Source: Sulfurovum riftiae (GTDB lineage Bacteria; Campylobacterota; Campylobacteria; Campylobacterales; Sulfurovaceae). From it: a stretch of 64,000 nt of DNA. Below, in pieces: positions 7,666 to 15,938 of the stretch (within the stretch, counting starts at the first letter, position 1; each line of letters starts with the position of its first letter). A program made the position numbers and the translations under genes. Under the pieces are notes generated by a model. It had not been told where the DNA came from. It made no database searches and saw only the letters and a list, made by a program, of their open reading frames with translations. Location of the stretch: assembly GCF_001595645.1 (NCBI RefSeq), contig NZ_LNKT01000012.1:1-64000 (forward strand), given 5' to 3'.

Positions 7666-8426
7666 ATCCTATCCCAGCAAAAGGTTAGCAAAAGTTTTTT
7701 GAACGCAGCATCCAATGGTGCCTCTATATTGATCCTCTTGTCAGTAATGGGATGAGTGAATTGTAAACTGTTTGCATGCAGCAGAAGCCTGTGTACATCG
7801 AATTTCTCCCGAAACAGTCTGTTGTGTTCCCCTCTACCATGCTTTGTATCTCCTACTATGGGGTGGAAGATATGCTTCATGTGGCGCCTGAGCTGATGCT
7901 TCCTGCCTGTCTTTGGCAGCAGCCTTACAAGAGAATAACGCGCAACCGGATACCGGCTCACTGCATACGGTAATTCGACCGTTCCAAGCCTCTCACAGTA
8001 CGTTCGTGCCTCCTGGATCTCTTTGGTAATACCCTCTTTTTTCTGTGCTTTGGTATCGAGCATTTGTTTGAGAGGATGGTCTATTGTTACCTTCTCTTCA
8101 ACATAACCTCTCACAACGGCCAAATACTCCTTTTGTACCTCATGTGTACGAAAAGAGCTCGCCATATGCTGTGCCATCTCTTTCTCAAGCGCGAACAGCA
8201 ATACCCCCGATGTCGGTTTGTCCAGGCGATGCACCGGGTAGACATACGCCCCTATCTGGTCACGAAGCATCTGCAGGGCAAAACGGGTCTCTCTTCTGTC
8301 AATGGGAGATTTATGTACCAGCAGACCGGAAGGTTTGTTGATAGCGACAAAATAGGCATCTCTGTAGAGTATTTCAAGTTCTTCTGCTGCCGGTTTTTTC
8401 ACTGTTGAGTCTTTCAAATTATCCAT
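7644..8426 (-). CDS. RluA-family pseudouridine synthase, TruC-like
   Basis: The 260-residue protein lacks an S4 domain and starts almost directly with the catalytic fold: ILYRDAYFVAINKPSGLLVHKS, then YPVHRLDKPTSGVLLFA with the catalytic aspartate in HRLD (about residue 68), and KTGRKHQLRRHMKHIFHPIVGD. The short N-terminus and the LLVH/S pattern are typical of TruC, which modifies U65 of tRNA(Ile1) and tRNA(Asp). RluA-type 23S rRNA specificity cannot be excluded. The C-terminus ends inside a heptad repeat. It is divergent from smpB. Confidence 0.88.
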   Translation of the reverse strand: MDNLKDSTVKKPAAEELEILYRDAYFVAINKPSGLLVHKSPIDRRETRFALQMLRDQIGAYVYPVHRLDKPTSGVLLFALEKEMAQHMASSFRTHEVQKEYLAVVRGYVEEKVTIDHPLKQMLDTKAQKKEGITKEIQEARTYCERLGTVELPYAVSRYPVARYSLVRLLPKTGRKHQLRRHMKHIFHPIVGDTKHGRGEHNRLFREKFDVHRLLLHANSLQFTHPITDKRINIEAPLDAAFKKLLLTFCWDRIELEIRN

Positions 8427-8440
8427 AGCAGATTATATGA

Positions 8441-8446
8441 TATAAT
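8441..8446 (+). promoter_or_regulatory. Putative -10 box of smpB
   Basis: TATAAT about 28 bp upstream of the GTG start codon of smpB in the divergent intergenic region. Confidence 0.5.
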
Positions 8447-8473
8447 TCTGGAAAAATAGCGCAGAGGTAGAAC

Positions 8474-8935
8474 GTGGCCATCAACATTGTTGCACAGAAC
8501 AAAAAAGCCAGACACGATTATGAGATACTTGAAAAGTTCGAAGCGGGTATCGTACTGCAGGGAAGCGAGGTCAAGGCACTTCGTGCCAAACGTGTCAACC
8601 TTACCGATGCATTCTGCCGATTCATCAAAGGCGAACTTTACCTGATGAATGCCCACATCGCACATCTGGAGACGGCAAACAAATACTTCACCCCCGATAC
8701 TAGGACACCACGAAAACTGCTGCTGCACAAAAAGCAGCTGGAAAAACTCTATATTAAAGTTCATAAAGACGGTCTGACCATTGTTCCTCTGATGATTTAT
8801 TTCAATGAACGTAACTACGCCAAAGTGAGCATTGCCATCGCCAAAGGTAAAAAACTGCACGACAAACGGGCAGATATGAAAGCCAAAACCCTGGACCGTG
8901 AAGCCAAGTCGGCGATGAAGAACCGGTCGTATTAA
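8474..8935 (+). CDS. smpB: SsrA-binding protein SmpB
   Basis: SmpB binds tmRNA and brings it to stalled ribosomes for trans-translation. The 153-residue protein has the conserved NKKARHDYEILEKFEAGIVLQGSEVKALR opening in pieces (NKKARHDYEI, GSEVKALR), the RKLLLHKKQLEKL core and the basic C-terminal tail (KALDREAKSAMKNRSY-like) that enters the empty mRNA channel. It starts with GTG. In many relatives smpB directly follows ispE; here the heat shock cassette and regulator lie between them, suggesting a lineage insertion. Confidence 0.96.
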   Translation: MAINIVAQNKKARHDYEILEKFEAGIVLQGSEVKALRAKRVNLTDAFCRFIKGELYLMNAHIAHLETANKYFTPDTRTPRKLLLHKKQLEKLYIKVHKDGLTIVPLMIYFNERNYAKVSIAIAKGKKLHDKRADMKAKTLDREAKSAMKNRSY

Positions 8936-8950
8936 ATAATCTTATTTGAC

Positions 8951-8976
8951 GGTGCTGTGAGGACACAGCACCCTAC
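8951..8976. repeat. REP-like single hairpin (GGTGCTGTG stem), copy 2
   Basis: GGTGCTGTG and CACAGCACC flank a short loop and are followed by CTAC, which is GTAG on the minus strand. The TAG of that foot is the stop codon (8973-8975) of the minus-strand membrane protein gene. Confidence 0.75.
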
Positions 8977-9887
8977 AGTTTTCTCTTCCTTATTTTTTGA
9001 TAGATCGGAATATGTTTGCCTCTCTTCTTCTTTCGCTTTTCCCGCTTCTGCTTCAACTGCTGCTGTCTGTTGGGTTCGAACATACGAAGTTCACGAAGCT
9101 GTTTGTAGGCAGGAACCCTTTTGTATCCGATGAATCTGTAGATCAGAAAACGTGTCTGCTTGAGTAGCCACTGCAGAGATCTGCGTATGGGGTAATGGAA
9201 GAGCCTTCCAATTGTCTCTTCAAACCAGGTAAAGAGTGACCGAATGGTCTTATAGAGCCAGCGTATGCTGTTCGTGAGGAACGGTATCTTCTCGAGGACA
9301 GTGAAAAGCCAGGAGAAGATCACCACTTCGATAATGGGTGCCAGCCAGCTTCCCCAGATGTAGTCTGTAAAAAAATAGAGAATGGAAGCACCTGCTTTCA
9401 TGACCACCGCAAGTAGAAAAGACCACACCTTGGCGATGAATACCTTGAGTGCCAGCATCGTACCCATGAATTTTCCAACATATCCCAAAGAACCCAAGAA
9501 GACAAAGCCCGCAATGATCTTTTTGGTCAAAGGAAAACGCATGAAGTTCTTCTTGATATGATCAAAAAGCCGTTTCAGATCCAAAGCGATATGGTTCAGG
9601 AAATGTACCTTGAAATGGTAGGTAAAGACCCGCTCGATAAGATACCGCTTCCCCAGACCCGTGGCAGAGAGGAAAAGGATCTTCTTGAGAAAGATCTTGA
9701 GAATGAACTTACCCTTCACCAGAAAAAAGGCCGCCAGGATCGCAACAAGGTTCTCTTTGACAAAAGTGTAGAATTCGAAAAACCAGCCAAATACTTTGTC
9801 GTGCAGCGGCTTGATCTCAAGTGTCAGCCCCACAATGATCACAAGGGCTGTAAAGAGCCAGAACCAGACCGGTCGTCTGCCCATCAC
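8973..9887 (-). CDS. Integral membrane protein with basic C-terminus, unknown
   Basis: I do not recognise this 304-residue protein. It has about four to five hydrophobic segments (residues about 7-24, 44-60, 112-130, 140-165 and 180-200), long amphipathic aromatic-rich stretches, and a strongly basic tail (QLKQKREKRKKKRGK). Its start codon overlaps the stop codon of the preceding gene as ATGA, so the two are translationally coupled and probably act together at the inner membrane. Its TAG stop is formed by a REP-like element. No catalytic motif is visible. Confidence 0.8.
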   Translation of the reverse strand: MMGRRPVWFWLFTALVIIVGLTLEIKPLHDKVFGWFFEFYTFVKENLVAILAAFFLVKGKFILKIFLKKILFLSATGLGKRYLIERVFTYHFKVHFLNHIALDLKRLFDHIKKNFMRFPLTKKIIAGFVFLGSLGYVGKFMGTMLALKVFIAKVWSFLLAVVMKAGASILYFFTDYIWGSWLAPIIEVVIFSWLFTVLEKIPFLTNSIRWLYKTIRSLFTWFEETIGRLFHYPIRRSLQWLLKQTRFLIYRFIGYKRVPAYKQLRELRMFEPNRQQQLKQKREKRKKKRGKHIPIYQKIRKRKL

Positions 9888-10462
9888 TGTCTCTTCAATG
9901 TCTGTTTGATACTCTTATAGAGTCTTTTCATTCTTGCAACAAAAGTGGACTCTTTGGAAAAATACTTCTTTTTGATCGCTCTGAAAAATTGCTTGATCTT
10001 CTCTTTTGTTGTTTTGAGTTTCTGCATCGTACTCTGGTAGATCTCCAGTGACTTCAACCAGTCAATGAATGCCATGATCTTCTCATAGATCCATTTGAAC
10101 CAGCCAAACTGCATCAGTTTGTCTTCGGTAACCCTGAACATCCAGAAGGTAAATGCCGCAATAGGGATCTTTGTCAGATAGATGGAAAGGCCTATGGCCA
10201 CATTACCACTGACGAACAGATACCCCGCATACAGTCCCAATGCTTCCACGGAAGCAAGCATCGCAACAAACAGTACAAGGATCACATAGGCATTGACCGC
10301 ATGAAGTTTCGCTTCCACTTTCTGAAGGATCTTCAGTGAATGGACATACCTGTAGATAGGATGCGCGATCCCTTCCCAGATGACCTCTTCGAAAACGATA
10401 TAGGTGATGACCAGTATGAGTTGAAGCAGTGTGATGAGTTTGTGTTTGAGCGTATTCAGCAT
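9884..10462 (-). CDS. Integral membrane protein, unknown, coupled to the next gene
   Basis: I do not recognise this 192-residue protein. It has three clear hydrophobic helices (about residues 10-28, 53-75 and 85-105) followed by an aromatic, lysine-rich amphipathic C-terminal half that ends in RLYKSIKQTLKRQ. Composition and layout resemble those of its coupled partner at 8973-9887, suggesting both come from one family. It is preceded by a TATAAT box at 10493-10498. Confidence 0.8.
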   Translation of the reverse strand: MLNTLKHKLITLLQLILVITYIVFEEVIWEGIAHPIYRYVHSLKILQKVEAKLHAVNAYVILVLFVAMLASVEALGLYAGYLFVSGNVAIGLSIYLTKIPIAAFTFWMFRVTEDKLMQFGWFKWIYEKIMAFIDWLKSLEIYQSTMQKLKTTKEKIKQFFRAIKKKYFSKESTFVARMKRLYKSIKQTLKRQ

Positions 10463-10492
10463 CCAATATCCTACAATATATTTTGGGAAAAT

Positions 10493-10498
10493 ATTATA
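10493..10498 (-). promoter_or_regulatory. Putative -10 box for the two coupled membrane protein genes
   Basis: TATAAT on the minus strand, about 31 bp upstream of the start codon at 10462. Confidence 0.45.
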
Positions 10499-10678
10499 GC
10501 CAAATTAGTGATAGTTGAAAGTAAGAGTGATAGAAAATTTGAAGATTGATTATTTCATTTCAGTTTGCTTTAGATTTGAAGGATGTGTTGAAGGAAAAAA
10601 TTTTAAAGTAAGTGATTTCGTTTGAGTTGTACTCAGGTTTGTGGGTTTTGGTAAAGAAGCTTACGAATAGTAAGTGAC

Positions 10679-10705
10679 TGCACCCATCCCGCAAAGATGA
10701 GTGCA
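10679..10705 (-). terminator. Hairpin downstream of rplS
   Basis: A 10-bp stem with one G-U pair (TGCACTCATC / GATGGGTGCA, minus strand) lies 16 bp past the rplS stop codon. No U tract follows. A smaller hairpin, CTTAC/GTAAG, follows at 10659-10673. It is a candidate end of the rpsP-rplS transcript. The rest of 10499-10658 shows nothing I can name. Confidence 0.45.
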
Positions 10706-10720
10706 AATCGGACGAAAGGA

Positions 10721-11080
10721 TTACTTTCTGCGGAGTTCTTTGATACGGGCAGCCTTACCCTTAAGCTCTCTAAGATAGAACAGCTTCGCTCTTCTTACTC
10801 TACCTTTTCTGACCACTTCGATGCTCTCGATGCTGTCAGAGTAAAGTGGGAAGATTCTTTCTACACCTACAGAGTTCGCTCCCATTTTTCTTACCATGAA
10901 AGTTCTGCCTGTACCCTGACCTCTGATAGCGATACAAAGACCTTCGTAGTTCTGTACTCTTGTTTTGTTACCTTCTTTGATTCTTACGGCTACTCTTACA
11001 GTGTCACCCGCTCTGAATTCAGGAACGTTTCTGTTTTCCAATTGTGCTTTTTCAAAGCTTTCAATGTATTTATTTCTCAT
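10721..11080 (-). CDS. rplS: 50S ribosomal protein L19
   Basis: L19 sits at the 30S-50S interface of the ribosome. The 119-residue sequence matches the family over its whole length: [29 protein letters not shown], then [24 protein letters not shown] and the basic [20 protein letters not shown] end. It closes the cluster rpsP-khpA-rimM-trmD-rplS, and its start overlaps the trmD stop region by 11 bp, indicating translational coupling. Confidence 0.97.
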   Translation of the reverse strand: MRNKYIESFEKAQLENRNVPEFRAGDTVRVAVRIKEGNKTRVQNYEGLCIAIRGQGTGRTFMVRKMGANSVGVERIFPLYSDSIESIEVVRKGRVRRAKLFYLRELKGKAARIKELRRK

Positions 11081-11765
11081 CTGTTATACCTTTTTTGTAT
11101 AAGTCTGGTCTAAAAAACTTTGTTTTGCACAAAGCCAACCCTCTTTTTAAGTCCGTGATTTTACTATGATTACCCTTTAAGAACTCTGAAACAACTTCAT
11201 TATTCTCATAATTTACCGGTTTTGTAAATGATGGGGCTTCAAGCAGGGAAGATTCAAAACTCTCCACTTCGAGCGAAACACTGTTTCCCAAAACCCCTTC
11301 CACATTCCTGGCGATCGCATCGCACACTACCATGCTTGCCAGTTCCCCACCGGTCAAAATGAAATCCCCGATGGAGAAGAGCTCGTCTGCATGCTTTTCG
11401 ATCACACGTTCGTCTATCCCCTCATAACGCCCGCTGACAAAGACGATATGCTTTTTGGAAGCCAGCCGTTTTGCATCGTTCTGCTTAAAGGGTTTTGCTA
11501 CAGGGGAAAGAAAAACAATGTGTGCTTCCGGAGACTCCTCTTTGATCTTTGAGAGGGTATCCATCATCGGCTGCGGTGTCATCAGCATACCTGCACCCCC
11601 GCCGACCATCGGTGCATCCACACGGTTGTGCTTGTCTGTGGTCAGGTCACGTGGATTATAAAAGTCAATAGAGATTTTCTTATCATCTATAGCACGCTTG
11701 AGAATGGAATCGGAGAAATAGCCTTCAACGATATTGGGGAAGAGTGTTACGAATGTAAAATGCAT
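11070..11765 (-). CDS. trmD: tRNA (guanine(37)-N1)-methyltransferase TrmD
   Basis: TrmD methylates G37 next to the anticodon using S-adenosylmethionine, preventing frameshifting. The 231-residue SPOUT protein has the signature GGGAGMLM (about residues 57-64), [28 protein letters not shown] and the knot-forming [13 protein letters not shown]. Length is usual for the family. It overlaps rplS by 11 bp and is separated from rimM by a single REP-like hairpin at 11783-11802. Confidence 0.97.
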   Translation of the reverse strand: MHFTFVTLFPNIVEGYFSDSILKRAIDDKKISIDFYNPRDLTTDKHNRVDAPMVGGGAGMLMTPQPMMDTLSKIKEESPEAHIVFLSPVAKPFKQNDAKRLASKKHIVFVSGRYEGIDERVIEKHADELFSIGDFILTGGELASMVVCDAIARNVEGVLGNSVSLEVESFESSLLEAPSFTKPVNYENNEVVSEFLKGNHSKITDLKRGLALCKTKFFRPDLYKKGITDEK

Positions 11766-11782
11766 GAGAACCCTTTTTTAAC

Positions 11783-11802
11783 GGTCGGTAAACCGACCCT
11801 AC
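11783..11802. repeat. REP-like single hairpin (GGTCGGT stem), copy 3
   Basis: GGTCGGTAAACCGACCCTAC lies between rimM and trmD. It is an unpaired copy, with its GTAG foot pointing toward rimM. Confidence 0.75.
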
Positions 11803-11816
11803 GCATATCAATACAG

Positions 11817-12341
11817 CTATGAAGCTTCCAGAATATCTTTTGCATCCCGTGTATGTACAATTTTCTTTGCTACATCCGTATCGATCACATAGCGGTCAAT
11901 ATAGGGGATCAGGAAATTTTTTGCAAGACCGGATCCAACAAGTGTTTCATCTGTTTTGACCGAAAGATAGTCCACATCTGCCAGACGTTGAATATCTTCT
12001 ACCACACCCAGAACCTCATCTCCCTGTTTCACGGTGCATCCGATGACATCGAACCAGAAATGCTGTCCCTCTTCAAGATTACAGAGTTCCTTGGTCTGTG
12101 CTTCGTCTGCATAGAGTTTCGTATTGGTCAGTTTTTTGGCTGCATCGATACTCTCATACCCTTGAAAACGAACTATTCCGCGTTTGAAGTTGATATCGGA
12201 AATGGTGAGTTCACCACGATTGCTCTGATAAGTATGTCCGACTTGGAATTGTTCCGGAAAATCTGTATGAAGATGGAATTTCAGGTCGCCCCAAAGTCCT
12301 ACGGTTCGCCCGATCTGAGCGATAAAGAATTTCTCATTCAT
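11817..12341 (-). CDS. rimM: Ribosome maturation factor RimM
   Basis: RimM helps assemble the 30S head by binding S19 during maturation of 16S rRNA. The 174-residue protein has the N-terminal beta barrel (IAQIGRTVGLWGDLKFHLHTD) and the C-terminal PRC-barrel (about residues 95-170: GQHFWFDVIGCTV, LGVVEDIQ, FLIPYIDRYVIDTD). Length and position between the KH protein and trmD are standard. The start codon lies 11 bp downstream of the khpA stop. Confidence 0.95.
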   Translation of the reverse strand: MNEKFFIAQIGRTVGLWGDLKFHLHTDFPEQFQVGHTYQSNRGELTISDINFKRGIVRFQGYESIDAAKKLTNTKLYADEAQTKELCNLEEGQHFWFDVIGCTVKQGDEVLGVVEDIQRLADVDYLSVKTDETLVGSGLAKNFLIPYIDRYVIDTDVAKKIVHTRDAKDILEAS

Positions 12342-12352
12342 GTGGTTTCGTC

Positions 12353-12595
12353 TCAGCCTGCCGCTTTGACATTGACACGGTAATTCTTACCGCCTTTTGC
12401 TTTACAGCCGGAGATGACTGTTTTGATAGAGTTGATCATTCTTCCCTCTTTTCCGATGAGTTTACCGATATCTTCGCTGTTGGCGAAGATGGTGATCTCA
12501 TCGAACCCTTCATCCACTTCTGTGATCTCCAGGGAGATATCCTCCGGATTGTTCACTAGAAGTCTGGTGTAGGAAAGAAGGAAATCTCTGACCAT
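12353..12595 (-). CDS. khpA: KH-domain RNA-binding protein (KhpA/YlqC family)
   Basis: An 80-residue single KH domain with the RNA-contacting loop GKEG in LIGKEGRMINSIKTVISG. Proteins of this family sit between rpsP and rimM in many bacteria and bind RNA broadly; in Gram-positives KhpA pairs with KhpB to control cell division. No KhpB/Jag gene is in this window. It is separated from rpsP by 6 bp and belongs to the same operon. Confidence 0.93.
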   Translation of the reverse strand: MVRDFLLSYTRLLVNNPEDISLEITEVDEGFDEITIFANSEDIGKLIGKEGRMINSIKTVISGCKAKGGKNYRVNVKAAG

Positions 12596-12601
12596 TTAAA
12601 A

Positions 12602-12832
12602 CTATTTCTTGCCTGCTAGTCTTTTAACTGTCGGGCTCATCTGTGCACCGACAGAAAGCCAGTAGTTCAGTCTCTCTTCGTCAAGTGTAAGGTCTTTTGT
12701 CGGAGATACCGGATTGTAGTGACCGATCGCTTCGATCCAACCACCGTCTCTTCTCTTTCTGCTGTCTGTTACTACGATTCTGTAAAATGGCTTCTTTTTT
12801 CTACCCATTCTTGTCATTCTGATCATTGTCAT
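12602..12832 (-). CDS. rpsP: 30S ribosomal protein S16
   Basis: The 76-residue protein matches S16: [19 protein letters not shown], then [19 protein letters not shown] and the late [20 protein letters not shown]. It is the first gene of the rpsP-khpA-rimM-trmD-rplS operon and has its own promoter at 12955-12960, about 120 bp upstream. ffh, which usually precedes it, is separated here by the plus-strand NlpC/P60 gene, so the two minus-strand units are probably transcribed independently. Confidence 0.97.
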   Translation of the reverse strand: MTMIRMTRMGRKKKPFYRIVVTDSRKRRDGGWIEAIGHYNPVSPTKDLTLDEERLNYWLSVGAQMSPTVKRLAGKK

Positions 12833-12861
12833 ATTATTTCCTTTTAGTTATCTTCTGTAAA

Positions 12862-12892
12862 GTAAGGCCACTTTGAGGTAAAAGTACCTTAC
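12862..12892 (-). promoter_or_regulatory. Stem-loop in the rpsP leader
   Basis: GTAAGG and CCTTAC enclose a second stem ACTTT/AAAGT with a 6-base loop. It sits 30 bp upstream of rpsP within the about 120-nt leader and may be a ribosomal-protein autoregulatory site. That role is inference from position. Confidence 0.45.
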
Positions 12893-12954
12893 TATCAAGT
12901 CCTGACAACTGCTTTTTAATGACTAAAGCACTCATCAAGGCTTAACGGAACGCG

Positions 12955-12960
12955 ATTCTA
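12955..12960 (-). promoter_or_regulatory. Promoter -10 box of the rpsP operon
   Basis: TAGAAT on the minus strand followed directly by CGCGTTCC. The same TA-AATCGCGTTCC arrangement occurs at the rpsB promoter (51470-51475). The GC-rich stretch after the -10 box is the kind of discriminator linked to growth-rate and stringent control. Confidence 0.65.
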
Positions 12961-13040
12961 CCATAATAAGTATAAAAATTTTATTAAAGGGCTAAAGCGC
13001 TATTTCTTTTTCGTTAATCAAACCCTATTACAATACAGAT

Positions 13041-13577
13041 ATGAAGCGATGGAAGTTTACAGCAGGAACAGTGTTACTCATTTTCAGTGTATCGGTAATG
13101 CCGCTTGCAGCCAAAAGCAACAAAGATCCTCTGGCCCTGCAGCTGAAGCGTCTCAAACCCGTCAAGCTCAGTGAGATCAAAAAACTCACGATCGAAGATG
13201 GCGAGATCTCGGGACGATATATGAGCGTTCTTCGAACAGCCAAAAGTTTTCTGGGGCTGAAATACCGTTACGGAGGTGAGGGCAAAGACGGTATAGACTG
13301 CTCTGCCTTCGTTCAGAAAGTGTACAAAGAACACGGAAAGAAACTTCCGCGTACCTCGAACGAGCAGTACCACTGCGGCCGTGCCGTCAGCAAACAGGAA
13401 CTCAAACCCGGAGACCTGGTCTTCTTCTCGGATGCCAACAGGACCATTGGCCATGTCGGCATTTATATGGGGAACAACAAGTTCATACACGCCTCATCGG
13501 GTGCGCATAAAGTGACCATTACCGACCTTGATAAAGCCTACTACAAAAAACACTTCATGGGAGGACGCGGGTTTTAA
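13041..13577 (+). CDS. NlpC/P60-family cell-wall peptidase
   Basis: The 178-residue protein is secreted (signal peptide about residues 1-25) and has an NlpC/P60 cysteine peptidase domain from about residue 60. The catalytic cysteine is in GIDCSAFVQKVY, the histidine in GHVGIYMG, and the third polar residue follows in NKFIHASSG. Such enzymes cut gamma-D-Glu-diaminopimelate bonds in peptidoglycan stem peptides. There is no lipobox, so it is probably periplasmic and soluble. It lies alone on the plus strand between ffh and rpsP, breaking a block that is usually contiguous. Confidence 0.93.
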   Translation: MKRWKFTAGTVLLIFSVSVMPLAAKSNKDPLALQLKRLKPVKLSEIKKLTIEDGEISGRYMSVLRTAKSFLGLKYRYGGEGKDGIDCSAFVQKVYKEHGKKLPRTSNEQYHCGRAVSKQELKPGDLVFFSDANRTIGHVGIYMGNNKFIHASSGAHKVTITDLDKAYYKKHFMGGRGF

Positions 13578-13598
13578 ACCAAATTAGTCCAGCGACCT

Positions 13599-14957
13599 CT
13601 ATCTTGGCATACCAGGGAAACCGCCACCGCCCTGCATCTGTTTCATCATATCCTGCATCTGCTTCATACCGCCCTTGCCCGACATCTTCTTTGCCATCTT
13701 CGCCGCATTCTTGAACTGCTTGAGCACACGATTCACATGCATCGGGTCCAACCCGGCACCTGCTGCAAGTCTTCGTTTTCTGGTATTGTTGAGCAGGTCC
13801 GGATTCTCCCGCTCTTTGGGAGTCATGGAAGAGACCATCGCTTTGATCATCTTGATCTCGTCGGAATTCTCAAGGTCCATATCGCCCAACTGTTTTGCCA
13901 TATTGCCCATACCCGGGATCATCCCCATGATCGATTTCATGGATCCCAGTTTTTTCATCTGCTCCATCTGATCAAGGAAGTCATTGAAGTTGAACTGACC
14001 CTTCTTGATCTTCTGTGTCATGCGCTTCGCCTCTTTGGGGTCGATGGCTGCCGCAGCTTTTTCCGCCAGTGACTCCACATCACCCGCACCCATGAGGCGG
14101 CTGACGATCCTGTCAGAGATGAACTGCTCAAGGTCAGGCATCTTCTCGCCCGCACCGATGAATCGAAGCGGTACGCCTACCTGCTGTGTCAGGCCAAGTG
14201 CCACACCACCCTTGGAGTCTCCGTCGAACTTGGTAAGGATCACACCGGTGATACCGATCTTCTCTTTGAAGGTCTGTGCCGTTCTGACAGCATCCTGTCC
14301 CGTCATCGCATCGGCAACATAGAAGAGTTCGTCCGGGTTGGCCACTTTCTTCACTTCGGCCAGTTCATCCATCAATTCATCATCGATCGCCAGACGTCCC
14401 GCGGTATCTATGAGGACGACATCGTAGAGTTCGTCTTCGGCTTTCTTGAGCCCTCTTTTGACGATCTCTGTCGGTGTCGCCTTCTCATCGGCTACCAGGT
14501 CCACATCGATACCCGAAGTGATCTGCCTGAGCTGTTCAACGGCCGCGAGCCTCTGAAGGTCGGCAGCAATGACCAATACCTTTTTCTTTTTCTGCTCTTT
14601 GAGGAAATAGGCCAGCTTACCCGTAGTGGTTGTTTTACCCGATCCCTGAAGACCGATCATCAGAACGACTGTCGGTGGTTTGGAAGCAAAAGTAAACCCT
14701 TTGGGTGCCCCTTCAATGGTCAGGATATCTATCAGTTTTTCCTGAAGCGCTTTGAGGAAATTGTCCTTCCCTACACCGTTCTTCTTCGTCTCAAGCTCGA
14801 CGGTTGCAATGAGGTCTTTGACCACTTTATGGTGCACATCTGCTTTGAGAAGGGACTTTTTGAGTTCTGTAGTCGCTTTTTTGAGTGCCTTTTCATCATC
14901 GTGAAAACGGATCTTGCCTATGGCATTTTTAAAACTGTCGGTTAATGTATCGAACAT
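13599..14957 (-). CDS. ffh: Signal recognition particle protein Ffh
   Basis: Ffh binds signal sequences of membrane proteins and delivers ribosomes to FtsY. The 452-residue protein has the N domain (1-90), the GTPase G domain with GLQGSGKTTTTGKLA (about residues 105-119), DTAGRL and TKFDGDSKGG, and a C-terminal M domain rich in methionine and glycine (GMIPGMGNMAKQLG, then GGMKQMQDMMKQMQGGGG). Length is typical. No 4.5S RNA gene was seen in the window. Confidence 0.97.
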   Translation of the reverse strand: MFDTLTDSFKNAIGKIRFHDDEKALKKATTELKKSLLKADVHHKVVKDLIATVELETKKNGVGKDNFLKALQEKLIDILTIEGAPKGFTFASKPPTVVLMIGLQGSGKTTTTGKLAYFLKEQKKKKVLVIAADLQRLAAVEQLRQITSGIDVDLVADEKATPTEIVKRGLKKAEDELYDVVLIDTAGRLAIDDELMDELAEVKKVANPDELFYVADAMTGQDAVRTAQTFKEKIGITGVILTKFDGDSKGGVALGLTQQVGVPLRFIGAGEKMPDLEQFISDRIVSRLMGAGDVESLAEKAAAAIDPKEAKRMTQKIKKGQFNFNDFLDQMEQMKKLGSMKSIMGMIPGMGNMAKQLGDMDLENSDEIKMIKAMVSSMTPKERENPDLLNNTRKRRLAAGAGLDPMHVNRVLKQFKNAAKMAKKMSGKGGMKQMQDMMKQMQGGGGFPGMPR

Positions 14958-15103
14958 GGTTTACCACCCTCTTGTAGAAGATAAAAATTAAAGATTTTAG
15001 GATTTAATTGATGCGATTTTATCCAACTTGCGCTTAAATGCCTATGTCTGGATATTTTGATATGTTGTATTAAACTGAGGAGGAGAAAAATAAGAAAGAA
15101 AGA

Positions 15104-15130
15104 GCAACACTCCAAGAAACGGAGTGTTGC
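15104..15130 (-). terminator. Terminator of the outer-membrane protein gene
   Basis: GCAACACTCC and GGAGTGTTGC form a perfect 10-bp stem 7 bp past the stop codon at 15137. On the minus strand it is followed by a T-rich run (TCTTTCTTTCTTATTTTT). Confidence 0.75.
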
Positions 15131-15136
15131 ATCATA

Positions 15137-15790
15137 TTAAAATTTGTAAGTCACACCTACATTGAATGTGTAGAGATCACCATCCACATCCATAGTTTCA
15201 CCTGTTGGATCCCATGTAAAGTCATCAGGTGCACCAAGGTTAACATAATCAGCAAAGACAAATACATTATCTGTCACACCAAATTCAGCACCAAGTCCCC
15301 ATGAGAACTCATCAGTATCCCAGTAAAAATCAGGATTTTCATCAGCATCAAGACTTGTCGAAGCATAACCAAGTAGTGCATACACATTGAATGACTCAGT
15401 TACAGGATACATAGGTTTAACATAGATACCCCAGCTAGAATAATCTCCAGAAAGGTCTCCAGAAACTCCAAGATAATCACCGCTTGCACTCCATGTTGCA
15501 TCACCAACTGCCAACCAATATCTACCTTCAACAGCGATATATTCGTTGAACTGGTATCCTGCCTGAAGCACAACATTATCTGTTTCTGCTTCAATATTCA
15601 ATACTGTATTATTTATACTGTCCATAGTCTGGTCAAAATAACCATAACCAATACCAAGATAGAATGCACCTGTTGACTCAACGACTACCGGCTCTTCAAC
15701 TACTGGCTCTACTGGAGCGATATCTCCACCTGCTACTGCAAATGTTCCCATTGCAAAAATTGCTGCTAATGAAAGATTTAACTTTTTCAT
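15137..15790 (-). CDS. Outer-membrane beta-barrel protein (OmpA-like barrel / OMP_b-brl family)
   Basis: The 217-residue protein has a signal peptide (residues 1-20), a short Pro/Glu/Val linker (PVEPVVEEPVVVES) and an eight-strand barrel pattern of alternating hydrophobic residues that ends in aromatic YKF, the usual outer-membrane insertion signal. Motifs such as FYLGIGYGYF, VLQAGYQFNEYIAVEGRYW and NVGVTYKF fit small porin-like proteins of this class. It is monocistronic, with a -10 box at 15826-15831 and a strong terminator. Function is probably structural or adhesive; no substrate can be inferred. Confidence 0.88.
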   Translation of the reverse strand: MKKLNLSLAAIFAMGTFAVAGGDIAPVEPVVEEPVVVESTGAFYLGIGYGYFDQTMDSINNTVLNIEAETDNVVLQAGYQFNEYIAVEGRYWLAVGDATWSASGDYLGVSGDLSGDYSSWGIYVKPMYPVTESFNVYALLGYASTSLDADENPDFYWDTDEFSWGLGAEFGVTDNVFVFADYVNLGAPDDFTWDPTGETMDVDGDLYTFNVGVTYKF

Positions 15791-15825
15791 TGTAATTCCT
15801 TTAATTTTTTGATTTAAACATACTA

Positions 15826-15831
15826 ATTATA
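15826..15831 (-). promoter_or_regulatory. Putative -10 box of the outer-membrane protein gene
   Basis: TATAAT on the minus strand about 36 bp upstream of the start codon, within a very AT-rich region. Confidence 0.55.
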
Positions 15832-15938
15832 TCAACTTATATTTAACAAAGTCAAGTTTTTTAATGAATAATTAACAAATTCATTAAGTTTTCATTGATT
15901 TTATTCTAAAAGTATTTAATATTCATCATAAACAAAAC

